Assembly (NCBI GenBank): GCA_009809945.1 | Contig: WTPW01000352.1 | Coordinates: 200,413 to 264,412, forward strand | Length of the DNA: 64,000 nt | Reading direction: 5' to 3' | Source: Gigaspora margarita | Taxonomy: Eukaryota > Glomeromycota > Glomeromycetes > Diversisporales > Gigasporaceae | Shown: in pieces, positions 46,366 to 60,200 of the stretch | How positions within the stretch are numbered: position 1 is the stretch's first letter | Layout of the letters: every line of letters starts with the position of its first letter | Program-made: the position numbers and the translations under genes | Notes under the pieces: model-generated | What the model was told of the DNA's origin: nothing | Databases searched by the model: none | Seen by the model: only the letters and a program-made list of their open reading frames with translations

Positions 46366-46767
46366 TAAACAAATATCAGATGACATAGGATCAGGGCCAC
46401 AGAAAATTTGGATATTGGGTAGTTTCAAGAACAATAAACACAGTGATATCTTCATGATCATCACTTCACATGATTAAAAAATGGCCTAAATTAGGGTTAG
46501 TGTTAGGTTAGATGATAATATAGTTTAGCCCAATTTTGTTAATGTTAGCAAACAAATGATGTAATTGCATGATTTCACGTGATGCAATAATTACTGGGTT
46601 TAAAGTGTCACTAGATATCAAATCACACTATGTACAACAAAGAACGTGTATGAATATATACGTATTATACTGTACAAATAATTTTAGATCTGAGATTATA
46701 TGATCTGAGATTTAGATGTGCTTATAGTTATACAGATACGTAATTGATATCATCTGATGTTTGTTTA
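46366..46767. mobile_element. MITE-like element ending the membrane pseudogene
   Basis: TAAACAAATATCAGATGACA (46366) and the inverted TCATCTGATGTTTGTTTA (ending 46767) match with one mismatch. The stop codon that ends the preceding frame consists of the first three bases of the element. The target duplication is ambiguous (possibly TA). Non-coding; it contains TTAGGGTTAGTGTTAGGTTAG around 46491. Confidence 0.5.
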
Positions 46768-47742
46768 TATTTATAACTTATGATACATTTACTTGCGCGG
46801 GTGACACAAATTACGTGAAATCGAAGGCTCTAATCTCATATGCTAGTAGCTAAAATTCAACAAATAAATATTTACTATCGCTATTGGTAAATAAGTAAAT
46901 CGGGTTATACCTGCTTAGTAGGCCTACCGAACAATTGATTGTGGGGTGTGAAGGGCGTCGGGCCCATATCTGTTTTTTTATTCTTTCTATATTATTATTA
47001 TTATTATTACCGGTATTTTTTTTCATTCCCTAATACGATAAGAGAGAAGTGAATAACTCAGTAAAGCGTAAAGCGTTAAGCCCTTCGAAATCAGAGTAGA
47101 AGCGTTAAAGCACTTATCTCTAAGTTTTGCCCATAATAAATCGTTCCGTTTTACTTTTCTTGTATCGTAAAAACCTTATTCTAATAACTTCGTCGCGTTA
47201 TAACCTTTGAAATAAGTGTAGAAGAAGTGTTAAGCTCTACAAAAATACTTTCGAACTCAAAAAATAAATGACGACAACGGATGCGAATAATTTAAAAATT
47301 TAAAAATAAGCGATATGTACCTTTATCAAAAAATAAGCGACGGAACGGATGCGAATAATGAATAATTTAAAATAAGCGACAATCTATTAGCAGAATTTAA
47401 ATTTAAAAATAAAAAGTATGTGAAACATGCGAGATCGATTAGTCGAATTTAAAAATAAAAATATAAAAATAAACGATCGATTAGAAAAATTAAACGTGAT
47501 CGATTAGACAGTTTATGTTTCGGAATTTTTCGGACGGAAAATTTGTCCTTGTCTATTGACATTCTACACCGGAATTTTTCGGAACAAATCAATTAATCGA
47601 TCGGGCAGCCAATCGATTGGTCAACTAATAATCGATTGGTCAACAATCGATTAATCGATTAATCGATTAAAATCGATAGTTGAATAAAATAATTTATCAA
47701 CTAATCGATTGAAAGTATTTTGACAATTTGTAACACTAGTGC
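46768..47742. repeat. Spacer with (ATT)n and short degenerate tandem repeats
   Basis: (ATT)n at about 46988-47011. A block of AAATAAGCGACGGAACGGATGC type recurs around 47265-47395. ATCGATTAATCGATTAATCG-type words and ATCGATTGGTCAAC recur at 47590-47690. No gene. Confidence 0.4.
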
Positions 47743-49248
47743 CAAGTTCAATACAAAGCAAAAAGCCTTAAGGCTGGTTTTATTTGTAATCAACAAAAGT
47801 TTTCTTTATACGTTTCTTTATAAGCCACACTACTAACTGTATTATGCCTAATAGCAACAGTACATATGTTATATCGTTGAAAAATGATTTTATTAACCAT
47901 ATTTCTTATTGTTTTATGATTTATTAGAACTTCGAAGCCTTTATCTTTCCATGGAACTTTTGCAAATTGCTAGGGGCTTGGCCTTCTGTCAGTGGTATTT
48001 TCATTAGGGGTTTTCCGGTGTTCGCCTTCTTTGGACTTAAGTTTTGTTTTTCGTTATTTTCATCAAATAGTTTTACTTGGCATCTACCGGTATGGTTTTA
48101 AGCTTCTATTTATCGTGGTTTATATAATAAAAAAATATAGTTAGATAACTGCGTATGTGTTCATGCCAAAACCGGGAATAGAAATACAAATAATCTGTTT
48201 TGATGATGACAAAGATGATATTTTAGCGTTAATATTTACTGATTCTGTAGTCGTAATATGTGACATAATCGTTCAAATTATAATAAATTTTAACTTGGTA
48301 TTACGTATCATAATATGGAAGGATAAAATAAGCGAATAAATTTTTTTGAATTTGTTTATTGAATAAATTTAAAACCTATATAATAAATTTGATAAGTGAA
48401 ATTTCAAAAACAGAATTTATTATTATGAGAAGAATTTCATTAATGAATTGAAATTGAAATTTTGTCTAATAGCGTAAAAAACTAACATTTCTGTGGCCCA
48501 TAAAATTTGGTCTACTTTTTTAGAACTTGAAATTAAAATATTACCATAAATATTTACAAGATACAGCTAATGATGTAACAAAAACTAACTAAAACAAAAT
48601 ACGTGGCTTTGTAAATTTTGTCAATGGTTTTAATATAATTTCGTCAGACATATCATGTGTTTAACCTCCATTTTTCAACAATCTACAATGTACTAATTGT
48701 GTTATCATGTTATTTGCAGCGTGTGAAAATTTTTCGACATCATACGAAATGAAAATATCTTGGGAAATTAGGTATTAGCGAAAAAACTTTGCTTCCACTA
48801 ATGCATATAGGTGATCAGAATATTTTTATTTTGATTAATGCTAAATGATTTTAATATAACAGCGTTTTGACACAAAGGCCACGGTATTATGTCTCAAATA
48901 GATTATACACCTTATTTCGTTACTAAATATATTGAATATTTATAACTTGCGACGATGTGTTACACCCTCAATTTTTACGCAATAGATAATGATTGCAATT
49001 CAGGACCTTGTATGGTGCCTAGTTTTTTTGTTTTTTTTTTCTAAGCCGCGGTGTCGCATTCAAGACAAGTTATTATATAGTTATTATATTACATAAATAT
49101 ATATTTATTGTTATTGAATAAACATGCATTATTGTTTTGAAAACTGCAAAATTTTTTCAAATATAAATATGTTCAAAATCACAATCATCTGAAAGATTTT
49201 ATCTCGACTTTTACATCTTTCAAAGGTTATTGTTTGTTCTTATCCAAA

Positions 49249-52200
49249 ATGAGTTCATCAAAATCAGAAGAATCGCTATCTGGAGATCAAGACCAAACAA
49301 AAATTTTGATCGATGATGTTCTGCACGGGGAAAAAAATGATGTTCCACACGGAGGACAAGAAATTAATCTTTATGTTTTATCACCAAACATGCAATACAT
49401 TGCGACTGTAAGCCGTGAAGATAAATCACTTATTGTGTGGACCATTACAAAAGATCTTATTATCAAATACGACAATTCATTAAACGGTAATGACCTTGTA
49501 CGTGCCCTAAACGCTGATAAATTTTGTAAAAATCCAGATTCTAAGATCGAAGATCTAATTGGTCCATATCATGTGGGAGGAATCTCAGATTGTAAACAAG
49601 TCATAATGACAAGATTAAATACTGGAAATTTTGAATTTGATTTTGGTTAGTTAAAATTAATTAATGTTAGAGTTTAATTATATTTCATATTGATTAAGTT
49701 TATTTTAACAGCAATTTTTGATATCACAACTAAAACGAGACAAATATTAAGTGCACAAGGTTTAGAAGTAGGCAACAGTCATATTATCTTTCTAGAAAAT
49801 GGAGATCTAGCAATTGTCAAAAGTGATCCTGTTTATCGTGCCTATATCTTTTCAAAATCAAATTCTAATGGAAAACATAAATGGACATGCAAAAATATTG
49901 TTGAACTCGAAAAATTCAATTCATGCCATATTACAAAACAAGGAAAATTATTTTTATACTTTGAAATTTCCGGGTTGATTATGCAATGGGACTTGATAAC
50001 TCGAAAGTTTGATATGCGATATATATTAAATTTCGGCATTAAGTCTCCACAAATTGAACTAAGTTTTGACAATGTACTGCTAGCAATATGTGGTTATAAA
50101 AATGGCGGTGGCATGAATGTCTCCATTTATTTAATAAAATCCGGTATGATGGTAGCAACTAGTAAGTATTTAATGTAAAATTATCTACTGTATAAATATT
50201 TAAATATGTGATGCTGTACAGACGAAAAAATTGCAAGAAAAATCTTTTTATCATAATTATGTGCTGCGTAGCAGCACATTAATGATATTAACTCCGATAA
50301 AAGAAATTTTTTGTAATTCATCGTCTGACTAGTATTGATGTTGTCTGATATAACATTTCGCATCAATCTAATTTAATTTTATCAAATTTAGGAAATTTCG
50401 ATAAATATCGTAGTAATTTTTGTTTTATTGGGTTGGGAGAAGAAGAACGTTTGTTTTTGTCTTTTGAAACTTATGACAAAAAAAATTGTGACTCTTATAT
50501 ACTGAATCCACGCACACACTCTCTCGATAAGTCTCCTGACACTCATGTCTTATATGATATTTATAATGTCGCATTTAACGATAAATCAATTGGTCCTATT
50601 AATATCCGTGATTATAATATTATCTCTGATTATATAATAAAGAACGATAAAAATAAAAACTATTTGTCGATTCAAAGATTGTCTAAGAATGACATTTGGA
50701 AAAGCTATTTAGAACGTAAAGAGGATTATTATGGTAACACATATACGTATTTCAATGTAAAAGAAATTATGCAATTTTTAAAGGAGATTTTGGATAAGTA
50801 TAATGATAAAATGTATGAGTCAGACCAATTTTTAACTCAAAGTTACTCAAATGAACCAGAAGTATACCGTAGAGAACAATATGCTTGGATTATTGAATAT
50901 ATAAAAAAGGATTCTGGAAGATGCTATATAACTTTAAAAGCCCAAATAGAATCTGATGAAGCAAAAATTGTACTTAGTTTTGATTTTCTTGGTGGTATTT
51001 TTGAAAAAAAAGTGCTTGAAAATGGTGATATGTTGTTGGTTCTTCTTAATTCCATACGAATTTATACAATAAATTCAGTAAAAAATTCTAAAGAAAAACC
51101 TAAAGCTGAATTAATTTATTTCTGGAGCAATAGATCTGAATTAGAATTTAAATCAGAAACTCGCGCAGAAGGATTTAAATATCAACAAAAAATTGCAGAA
51201 TCACCGAAACATTCTATAATTAGTCTTCTTACTTCATTTAAAAATAATCTGAATTTAAATTCGAAATTGAACTTTTGCAATTTTGGCAATGAAATTTTAC
51301 CATCACCAACCTTTTTTTTACGACTTTATCATACAAAAAATTCGTATGGATTATTTAGGTTAGAATACAAAAACCCAATATTATTAAAATTATATGGCAA
51401 AGAAATATATCATAAAGTAATTGAAAAAATAATAGGTGGTACCGATTCAGAAACACTTTTATTTAATTATTGTAATGAATATAGCTCCTCAATGCTTGAA
51501 AGTGATGACTTTAATAGTTTTATNTCGATAACATNCTTAAATGCTTTNGAATTAGTAATGTTAGAAAAACTTNATAAAAATCAAAGATTTNCGGAAGAAT
51601 TTTTATCAAAGATTAATATGTNGATTAACCCTCATGNTTGTTATATTAAAAATGATAGTTCTCTATTATATAATCTTCAACATTTTGGAACCTATGTTAG
51701 TTTACTTGATTTATTTAATACTTCATTGTTTAACCGTTTGTTCTTCTGGATTTCTAAAAAATTTAAACTTTTTAAAAAATCTTATCCACAAGTTTATCAN
51801 NTTTTAACNTTTCCTTATTCACTTTATTCATATTATGTTCCTACATATCCCCAAGATACTGCAATTTTAATATTTCCATTATTAAATTTTGCTACTTATC
51901 CTAAAAAATATTCTTATAGTGAACTAATTTATTTACAAGGAAATCCTTTTACCTCACTANTGGATAGTCCTGATTATTTCAAATGGTGGAATATTAAAGC
52001 ACTTATCAACTTCAAGTGGAATGTCTATGGAAAACTTTATTATTTTATAATTTGGGCAATATATTCGATTTTTATGTGCTGTTTTTTAATCGTTTCAACA
52101 ATTCCAAGACATAAAATTACTTGGAATAATCAAGTAATTCTTTTGATTGCAACTATAATTTTTGGATTTATTCATTTTACTTTTGAAATTCGTCAATTTA

Positions 52201-53761
52201 TCCATAGACCAAAGGAATATATTGCTAGTCCATGGAATTGGTTTGGTATATATTTATATTTAATTTTATAATTAAATATATAATTATAATACTAACTGCT
52301 GATATATTTATTTATTAATTTAATAATTTAATTTTGTTGCAATTTTATTTAAGACCTTGCTGCAATTTTAGTTCCAACAATAACTTCAATAATATGGCTA
52401 CATGATGAAGCTCCATCTATTTGGATTATAACTATTGCTGCTTTTCTACTTGAAATTAAATTTTTATTATTTTTCCGTGTATTAGATTCTTTTGGAACTT
52501 ATTTTGCAATTATGATTGGAGTAGCACAAAAAGTTTTTTCTTTTCTTATTGTTTTAGGAATTTTGGTTATAGCCTTTGCCCATTCTTTACATCTTTTATT
52601 AAGGCCAACTAGTGAATATTCTTATGATCAGCCAAGTTTTACTGATGATGCTAATAATCCTTGGAATCTTGTTCCAACATATCAATTTATTTCATCTAAT
52701 AATACTGTTGGAGGATCAATGCTTATTGAAACTCCAGATGACAATACAAATTGGTTTACAATGCTTAGTACTTCAATTTTAGCTGTATACTTTATATTAA
52801 CAGGTATTATAATAATAATTTATTAAGCAAAAAATTTAACAAAATAATTTATTATTATTTTTTATTTTTAGGAGATTCAAGTTCTGTTTCTTCATGGGAT
52901 TTAAAAAATAACTGGACATTGGCATTTTTATTAGTTATATTTTCATTTTTTACAACTATTTATTTGATGAATTTGTTTATTTCATTACTTGGAAATGCTA
53001 TTGATGAAAGAAATAATGAAGAATCTTTTTTACAACTAAAAGGAGAGGTAAAAAAAACATATATTTAATAATCATTTTAAAAATAGTATAAAATAATTAC
53101 ATATTTTATTATTAGATATTATCTGAAATTGAACTTTTTTGGATGTTACCTCATCAAAGAAGAAAAGGCAATTGGTTTCCAGAAATTTTGTAATCAAATA
53201 TTGTTTATCTATATTCTAAAAAATTATATCATATACATATATTAATTTACAATATAAATTTTTAGATATTATAAAGCTTCAGTTAAAGAACTTAAAAAAT
53301 ATTTAGAAAGTATTGAAGATAAAAAAACAATACATCCTAAAATTTTGGAAATTACAAAAACAGAAGATTCTGAAGAGAAGTTAAAAAATCAAATAAATGA
53401 AGTATTTGATAATAAATCATTTAAAAATCGAATATGTGAAGTATTTGATAATGAATCATTTAAAAATCGATTAAATGAAGCATTTGAAAATGAATTATTA
53501 AAAAATCGAATAAATGAAGTATTTGAAAATAAATCATTTAAAAATCAAATAACTGAAGTATTGAAAAATCAAATAGATGAAACATTGACAAATAAATCAT
53601 TTAAAAATCAAATAACTGAAGTATTGAAAAATCAAATGGATGAAACATTGACAAATAAAATCAAAGAAGAACTCAAAAATCAAGTAAATGAAATATTAAA
53701 AGATCCACTAAATAAAATTAATAAATTAATTGAGATTATTGAAAAGAAGGAATCAGAATAA
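49249..53761 (+). CDS. WD40-like / TRP-like ion channel protein B
   Basis: Seven exons: 49249-49645, 49712-50161, 50392-52245, 52354-52803, 52872-53047, 53116-53189, 53266-53761; phases close to 1,298 residues, same structure as channel A. Exon 3 is 39 bp shorter near its start: FETYDKKNCDSYILNP replaces a longer acidic stretch in A. Exon 7 carries an extra 21-residue coiled-coil block (KSFKNQITEVLKNQIDETLT). The pore loop (TGGDSS), sixth segment (MNLFISLLGNAIDERN) and the motif after it (ELFWMLPHQRRK) are unchanged from A, so purifying selection on the channel half is likely. Eleven ambiguous bases lie between 51524 and 51960, all in exon 3. The start follows copy A (ATCCAAAATGAGTTC). Confidence 0.87.
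51524..51960. other. Cluster of ambiguous bases
   Basis: N at 51524, 51535, 51548, 51573, 51591, 51622, 51637, 51800, 51801, 51809 and 51960, all in exon 3 of channel B where A and B are nearly identical. Single Ns spread through solid sequence suggest conflicting reads, not gaps. Confidence 0.9.
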
Positions 53762-54516
53762 TAAGTATCTAACTAGCAATTGTATATATGGCAATTTTCA
53801 AAATAGTAATATTATAATAGAGTAATTTAGCTATTATACTATATTGTTACTTCTTTTAGTCTATAGATCTTTTTTTTTATTATAGTTTTTGTAAATGTTT
53901 TTATTGTTTTATATTTTTATTTAAAATAAATATTTATTAAATTTAATAAATTATTTATATATTAGCAATTTGAAGTTTTATACTAGAAGCAGCATAATAA
54001 AATCACATAGTATATAATTATACAAAAATAATAGCACAAAAGCAGGCCTAATAGACAATTTTGGGCTGCATGACCATATTCGTCACATAATATTAGAATT
54101 TTGAAATATCTGATACAGTATTAGGAAACAAAAAAAAAGTAAATTTTTTTTGGCAACTCAACCAAAATTTTACATATGCTTTTCAAAGTTTTTTTTAGTC
54201 ACTCCGCAAAATTTATGCATATGCTTTCTAAAGTTTTTAATTGTATTTGATCATTAAATATAAAAAATCTCATTATAGAGAAATTATATAATCTTAAATC
54301 AAAATATGCTCTAAATAATAATCACAAAATCAAGTTTTCCAGGGCAAAGTTTGATAATATTAAGTAAATCAATTTATATTCTATTAATCAAATCTTTAAT
54401 ATAATTATTTTGCTACTCCAAAGTATTAAAATTTAAAATATTTAAGAGATTGTTTGCTATTAAAGAGATTAAATGTTATATAAGTATTGAAGTAAAAACT
54501 AATAAGTACTGTATAT
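53762..54516. other. 3' flank of channel B
   Basis: Duplicated 3' flank up to about 54505; no gene. Confidence 0.45.
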
Positions 54517-54804
54517 GTCTGAAAATGAGCTACTATCTAAAATAAACTACCCTCTGATTTTTTCAAAAATCTTAAAAACCCGTTAGCAGTTGCTACATAT
54601 AAAAGTCTAAATTTTACTCAAAAGTGCTATTAAGTAAACTTGTCAGAATATCAAAATACACTTACAGTAAAAATTTGGTGCTATTTAGACAACTTTATAT
54701 TAGTACGTGTTTTAATTTTTTCAAAAAACTCAATATTTCGAATATAAGCTACCTCATATTTTTTCTTATAATTTTTAGCCAAAAAAGGTAGCTTATTTTC
54801 AGAC
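54517..54804. mobile_element. MITE-like element, GTCTGAAAATGAGCTAC ends
   Basis: GTCTGAAAATGAGCTAC (54517-54533) and GTAGCTTATTTTCAGAC (54788-54804) are inverted with one mismatch. The left end lies just beyond the end of segmental duplication copy B. No target duplication was found. Confidence 0.5.
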
Positions 54805-56691
54805 AACATATTAATTTAGAGTCATTATAAAGTTGAATGGTCAGTTTAGGCAAACATATCTAAGGTTTAGATATCCTAGCATATATGATTTCAATTCTGT
54901 GATTGATAGAGAATAAATATGTTTTTCTTCTGTATTAATAGTCACCTGATCGAGCAAGAAAAATAAAATGTTATAATTGAAGCACTCAACTAATACTTCA
55001 TCTTTGATTAATTATTTTTATAAGCTAGTATCTTTTTTTATAATATGTGATATGCATAAAAAGTTAAACTATTAAGCAGGTAAATTTAAATTATTGACAT
55101 TATTTTACACAAACATATATTTTAAACTTGTCACTTGATTGTACTGGTCCTGCACTGCATCACACACTGTGCAGCTACTCTAATATAATACTAGTTGTTG
55201 CTAACTGGCCTGGGCAACTTTATATATGAAAGCATTAACTTACTTATATTGACAAAATGCTACAATCCTAGCAGCTATTGAAACCTTTATACCCATATTA
55301 GGTCTGCTCCATGTCTCACTAAACAGTCAGAATAAGTTATAATTACAAATTATTCTTTTTTTAAAAAAACCTTTTTATGAAGTTTTTGAAAGAGAAAAGT
55401 TTTTCCAAAAATGCTCCAACCATAGAGAATAAACCTCTTACTTGAGCTCACCTATCAAGGATGGTTAAAAATAAAACCAAAAATATTAGAAAAATTTGAA
55501 CCTACATGTAAAGAAATAGAGTACAGAATATTAATTGACTTGACAATATAATTCTAGCAACTTTGGACATATTTGCAGTCCTTTTCTGCTCTGGCTCTTT
55601 TGATGAATATATTGGAACTATATTTTGGATATGAACTTTTGTGCTATGATGGAAGCATAAAAATTATAATAAGGTACCATTGGCATCCTTGTCTGATATT
55701 TTCTATTGGCAAGAAAAAAATCATCTAATGATTGATATACTTAAAATGTTCTTGTAAATTTTAATGACTATTTTGTTGAAAACTTGTATAGCCAAATAGA
55801 GCAAATACATCATTTCATAAAGTATTGGAACTATAATTCAACAGGCATGTATGTTAGATAAGTTAAAAAAAATAAATTAGATATATAATACAACAGTATT
55901 ACTGATATTAATAAAAAAAATAAATATTAATAAGCAATCATTATTTAAAGAAGTATTCCACACAAAAAAAGATACCCATATACTCCTTCTACTCTTGACT
56001 ATCTAGTAGACAAAACAACATTATACTTGCTAGATTATTTCTGTCAAACCTTCCAACATATTAGCATAGTTGCTAGCATGACAAATAATAAAAAAAGACC
56101 ACAAAAAAGAAAGAAAAGAGACCCTTAAAATGTAAACTCAATATTTTAAATAAAAATATTAATATAATGTGCTTACCAACAGGTAGCACTGGAATACCCA
56201 CTTTACAAAACCTCTGTAATGATTGTTTCAAATTATTAAATAAAAATAGGAATGGCACTGTGTTGATTTGTGGTCATGGTTTTCATTAGCATTTTTATAA
56301 TAAAATGGAATTTAATTATTGACACTGTAGAGAGTACTACAAAATAGGAATAAATAAGAATATTAATTCATTTCTTGAGAGACTTGAAAAAGATGCTAAT
56401 ACTCTCACAAAGATGAAAAAGAATCTCAAGATTCAGAAAATATAGCAGAACTTGAAAAAAATATATAAAAAGAAAAAATAGAAATAAATTTACAAAATGC
56501 ATTAAATAAAAGGATAAATGGTAAATGAATTAAAACATAATATAGATGTAATACTAAGTTTTTATTTATCAAATAAATTTAAAATCATATTAATGACACT
56601 TTGAACTATACTAATCTAAAAGTTACAAAGTATTTTGAGCTTGAGATTATGCTAATAAAAAAAATTGATTATATATACAATAAGTCACCAA
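54805..56691. other. AT-rich intergenic sequence
   Basis: No gene supported. The short minus-strand frame at 56073-56258 is low-complexity. Confidence 0.4.
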
Positions 56692-57195
56692 ACTATCAAA
56701 TTTAAACCCAATACAAAGTTCATATTTTCTATACCTTTTATATATAAGTGAAGTACTTTAATCTTGCAGATCTAAAAGTTTCAAAAAACACAAAGATTGT
56801 TCTAATAAAAAGTTTAGTTTAGTTATATATGAAACTAAAAAGGCTGTCAAATTGTTGACTTAGACCTTATATAAAATTTATACATTTTCTATTTTTTATA
56901 TATAAGCAAAATACCTTAACCTATTTGATCTATACCAATCTGAAAGTTTAAAGAGTACTTTAGTGCTTGAAAAATGTATAGTAAAAAAATTTCTTGTCAT
57001 ATGAACAATTTAAGAGAAAAGCTATCAAATTGTTGATTTAGACTTTAAATAAAATTCATATATTTTCTATTTTTTACATATAAGCAAAATACCTTAACCT
57101 ATTTGATCTATACCGATCTGAAAGTTTTAAAGAGTACTTAAGTGCTTGAAAAATGTGTAGTAAAAAATTTTTTCGTCATACGAACAATTTAAAAG
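56692..57195. repeat. Tandem repeat, about 178-bp unit
   Basis: Units begin near 56692, 56843 and 57021 with CTATCAAATTGTTGATTTAG-type sequence and run through CATATTTTCTATTTTTTA, AAGCAAAATACCTTAACCTA, and GAGTACTTAAGTGCTTG. The last two are very similar, the first diverged; a weaker copy may start near 56570. It lies just upstream of the Gypsy remnant. Confidence 0.6.
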
Positions 57196-57269
57196 TTTTA
57201 CTATTGGGTAAGGGTTTTATGTAATAATTATTATAATACAATACATATTAACCAATTATATTCTATCTG

Positions 57270-60200
57270 ATAACCAGGATCGACAACTAATCAAAATGAT
57301 CTTCCATTATGCTCTATTTTATAGTAAGTAATAGGAAGACCCAACCAAGTGGATCAATATGTTCAAGAAAGCTGCTGTGTCTAATAATTGGAAAAATAGT
57401 AGAAAATCAATATTGCTTTAGAATATTTAGTCAAAGCCATCACCTATTGGTATAATAATATCAAAAGTACTATTACCAGTTGGGCAACTGCTAATGATAC
57501 CACTTTTGTAGCTCAGTTCAATAAGTGCTTTAGAACTCTCAAAAGGAAAAATAAGTAGCATAATGAGCTACATAACATGGAACAAGAAAAGGATGAATGG
57601 GTACTAAAATATATCATCAAATTCAAATGCCTAAAAGAGAAGATAGATCTGGGAAAAAAGATTGCCTGATAATTATGTAGTTCATCTTTTCATATCTGGG
57701 CTTAAACAGAAGATTACTATGTATACTACAATAAAGAATCCAAACTCTAAAAGAAGCTATTAAAATAGCCAAACAGGTTGAAGCAGGAAAATACTATGGG
57801 AATAATAAACTAGAAAAAAGAAGAACTCAAAAAAGGAAATTAGAAGATGACATCACCAACTAACACAAAAGATTCAGCAAATGTCATTAAATTATATCTC
57901 ACTTATTTCTGTATTGGTAGCACAAGAAATCTCTAATACTAGACCCTTTTGACCTCTTAGAACTAATCTTCATAGAAAGGCTCTAAAGCACAAAGATGCT
58001 ACAGCTGTGGTGAACGTAAGCACCTAGTGCAAAATTGTATATCTAAAAAAATAACTGGAATAGACATACTAATAATAAAAATAGATGCATCAACCTGGCA
58101 CAAGTAAATGATTAGATCACTCATCTGATAAAGAACTAGTATATACTAGAATTCAGGATCATTATAGGCCTTATTATACTGCCTACTGCTCTCATAATAC
58201 AAGAAGTTGAAGCCTGTAAAAGAATTCAATTTAAGAAGCCATACTGAAGCTAGATCTATGCAGATAGAAGAAACTGCCAATCCAATATCTAGTGCAAAGA
58301 AGCAAAAGTCAAAGAGATAGCCATTAATAATTAATCAAATCAAGCCTTATGATATGGCTAATAATATTTTAAAAATGCAGGTTAGTGCAACTATTGCACA
58401 AATGCTGCACTACCCTAATCAATAAAAGAATTTTACTAAAATACTGCACTACAAGCCAGCACTTCTTGAGACTACTATTAACTATATAACTAATATAACA
58501 ATATAGGACCAGGTTGGACCATTGTCACTAAATGTCATATGAGAATTAGAGAAAATTTTGTAGTAACAATTCTTGATTCCAGTACAGAAGTAAGTATTAT
58601 CACAAACAGACTGAAGAAAAAAATAGGTCTTAATATCAATGCCCTCTTCAAGGTAGTATAGTGATAGCCCATAGGCAAAAGGAAAGGGTGTTAGAGCAAA
58701 TAAATAAAGTTAAATTGGTTATACAAGAGATAGTGATACCTACTTACTCTGAATAATTGAGTCCCCAGAAAAGACCTTCCTCCTAAGTACTGATTGGTTG
58801 AAATAGTTCAACCTAGCAGAATTTTAACACTAGAACACTAAAAATAAAATATAGAGGAGCTAATACAGTTATATCGACATCAACTTAAATGAGCAATAGC
58901 TATTGATTAATAGTGATGAAGAATCAGACGGTATAAGAAATCTATTAGAAGAACTATAATTTGAGGAAGAGAACTACAAAAGTACAAATATACTACTCTG
59001 AAGAATAGAAAATAGGTAAAGAAGACAAAGTAAAGGTTTATAAAGAAAATAAACTAGTAGTGTACTTATCCAAAGTTGACCCTATCAATTCAAATAATCC
59101 AAAGTCTTTTGAGTATCTAAATAAGAAAAAATAGCAGTTATAAAAACTTTGCTAAAAATTAATAAAACTGTCTTCATGGAAAATATGCAGAAGAAGATCA
59201 AACTTTAGGGCCTAAGTATACAAAATTGATCTACCATAAAATTAACATAGGCACAGCCAAGCTAGTTAGTTAGATGTACTACTATACTTTGAAAGATGAA
59301 CAGAATTTATATATAAAGAAATTATAGCTATAGAAGATAAGGGGTTATAAGAAAATGCAAAAGCACATGGGCCACACCCATTGTTATAGTACCCAAATAA
59401 ATAGGAAGAAATAGTTGTGTATTGACTACTGAAAACTGAATAGTATTACTAAGAAAGACATCTATCTACTGCTACTAATCAAAGAAGTCCTTGAAACCTT
59501 TTAGGGTATCTAGTAGTTTTCTAGTCTGAACTTGGCCAGTAGTTACTAGCAAGTTACCATAAAGAAGGTAGACAAAAAGAAAATAGTATTCATAACCAAG
59601 TTTAGTACTTATGAATTTAACATAATGCTTTTCAGTCTATTAATGCACTGGTAACCTTCTAGCAGCTTATAGATAAAGTCTTGGAAGATTTCAAAGAAAG
59701 TTCACTATGGTATACCTAGATAATGTTACTATATACTCCAAAATCTACAAAAAGCTTATACACTATCTAAAGGCTGTATTTACTACCCTAGAAAAAGCAA
59801 ACATAAAGTTGAATAGGAAAAATATTATTTCCTCATTCTAGAGGTAAGGGGAGTAACAAAATTCAGGTGATTTTTAGGGAAGAGGGGGTAAAAAATATTA
59901 AAAATATATATAAGAACCTGACCAAACTTATATTAAAGAGGGAGAAGGGGAGTAGGCCTCTAATAAAAAATAATCAAGTAATTAATGATACTGCCCTAAA
60001 GTTCCTTTGGCATATAGTAATATAGAAGAAATTTTACTAGATAGAAAAAAATTGTAATCAAATGAAAGATTTTTTCATGCCCATAAATCTATATTAACTC
60101 AGAGGATTCTGGGCCTTGTCTTCTATTATTGTAGGTCCATCAAGAATTTTTTGAAGATAGCTTGACTATTACATAACTTACAAAAAAAGAATCAAGTCTA

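Larger units (their letters stand above)
47743..54505. repeat. Segmental duplication, copy B
   Basis: Counterpart of 34492-41425, same orientation, with about 6.3 kb between the copies. See copy A for the extent and the insertions private to each copy. Confidence 0.85.

Noticed and set aside
36161-53761. Exons of the channel genes as separate short proteins
   Set aside because: The open stretches are joined by GT-AG introns at identical positions and phases in both copies, giving single proteins of ~1,290 residues.
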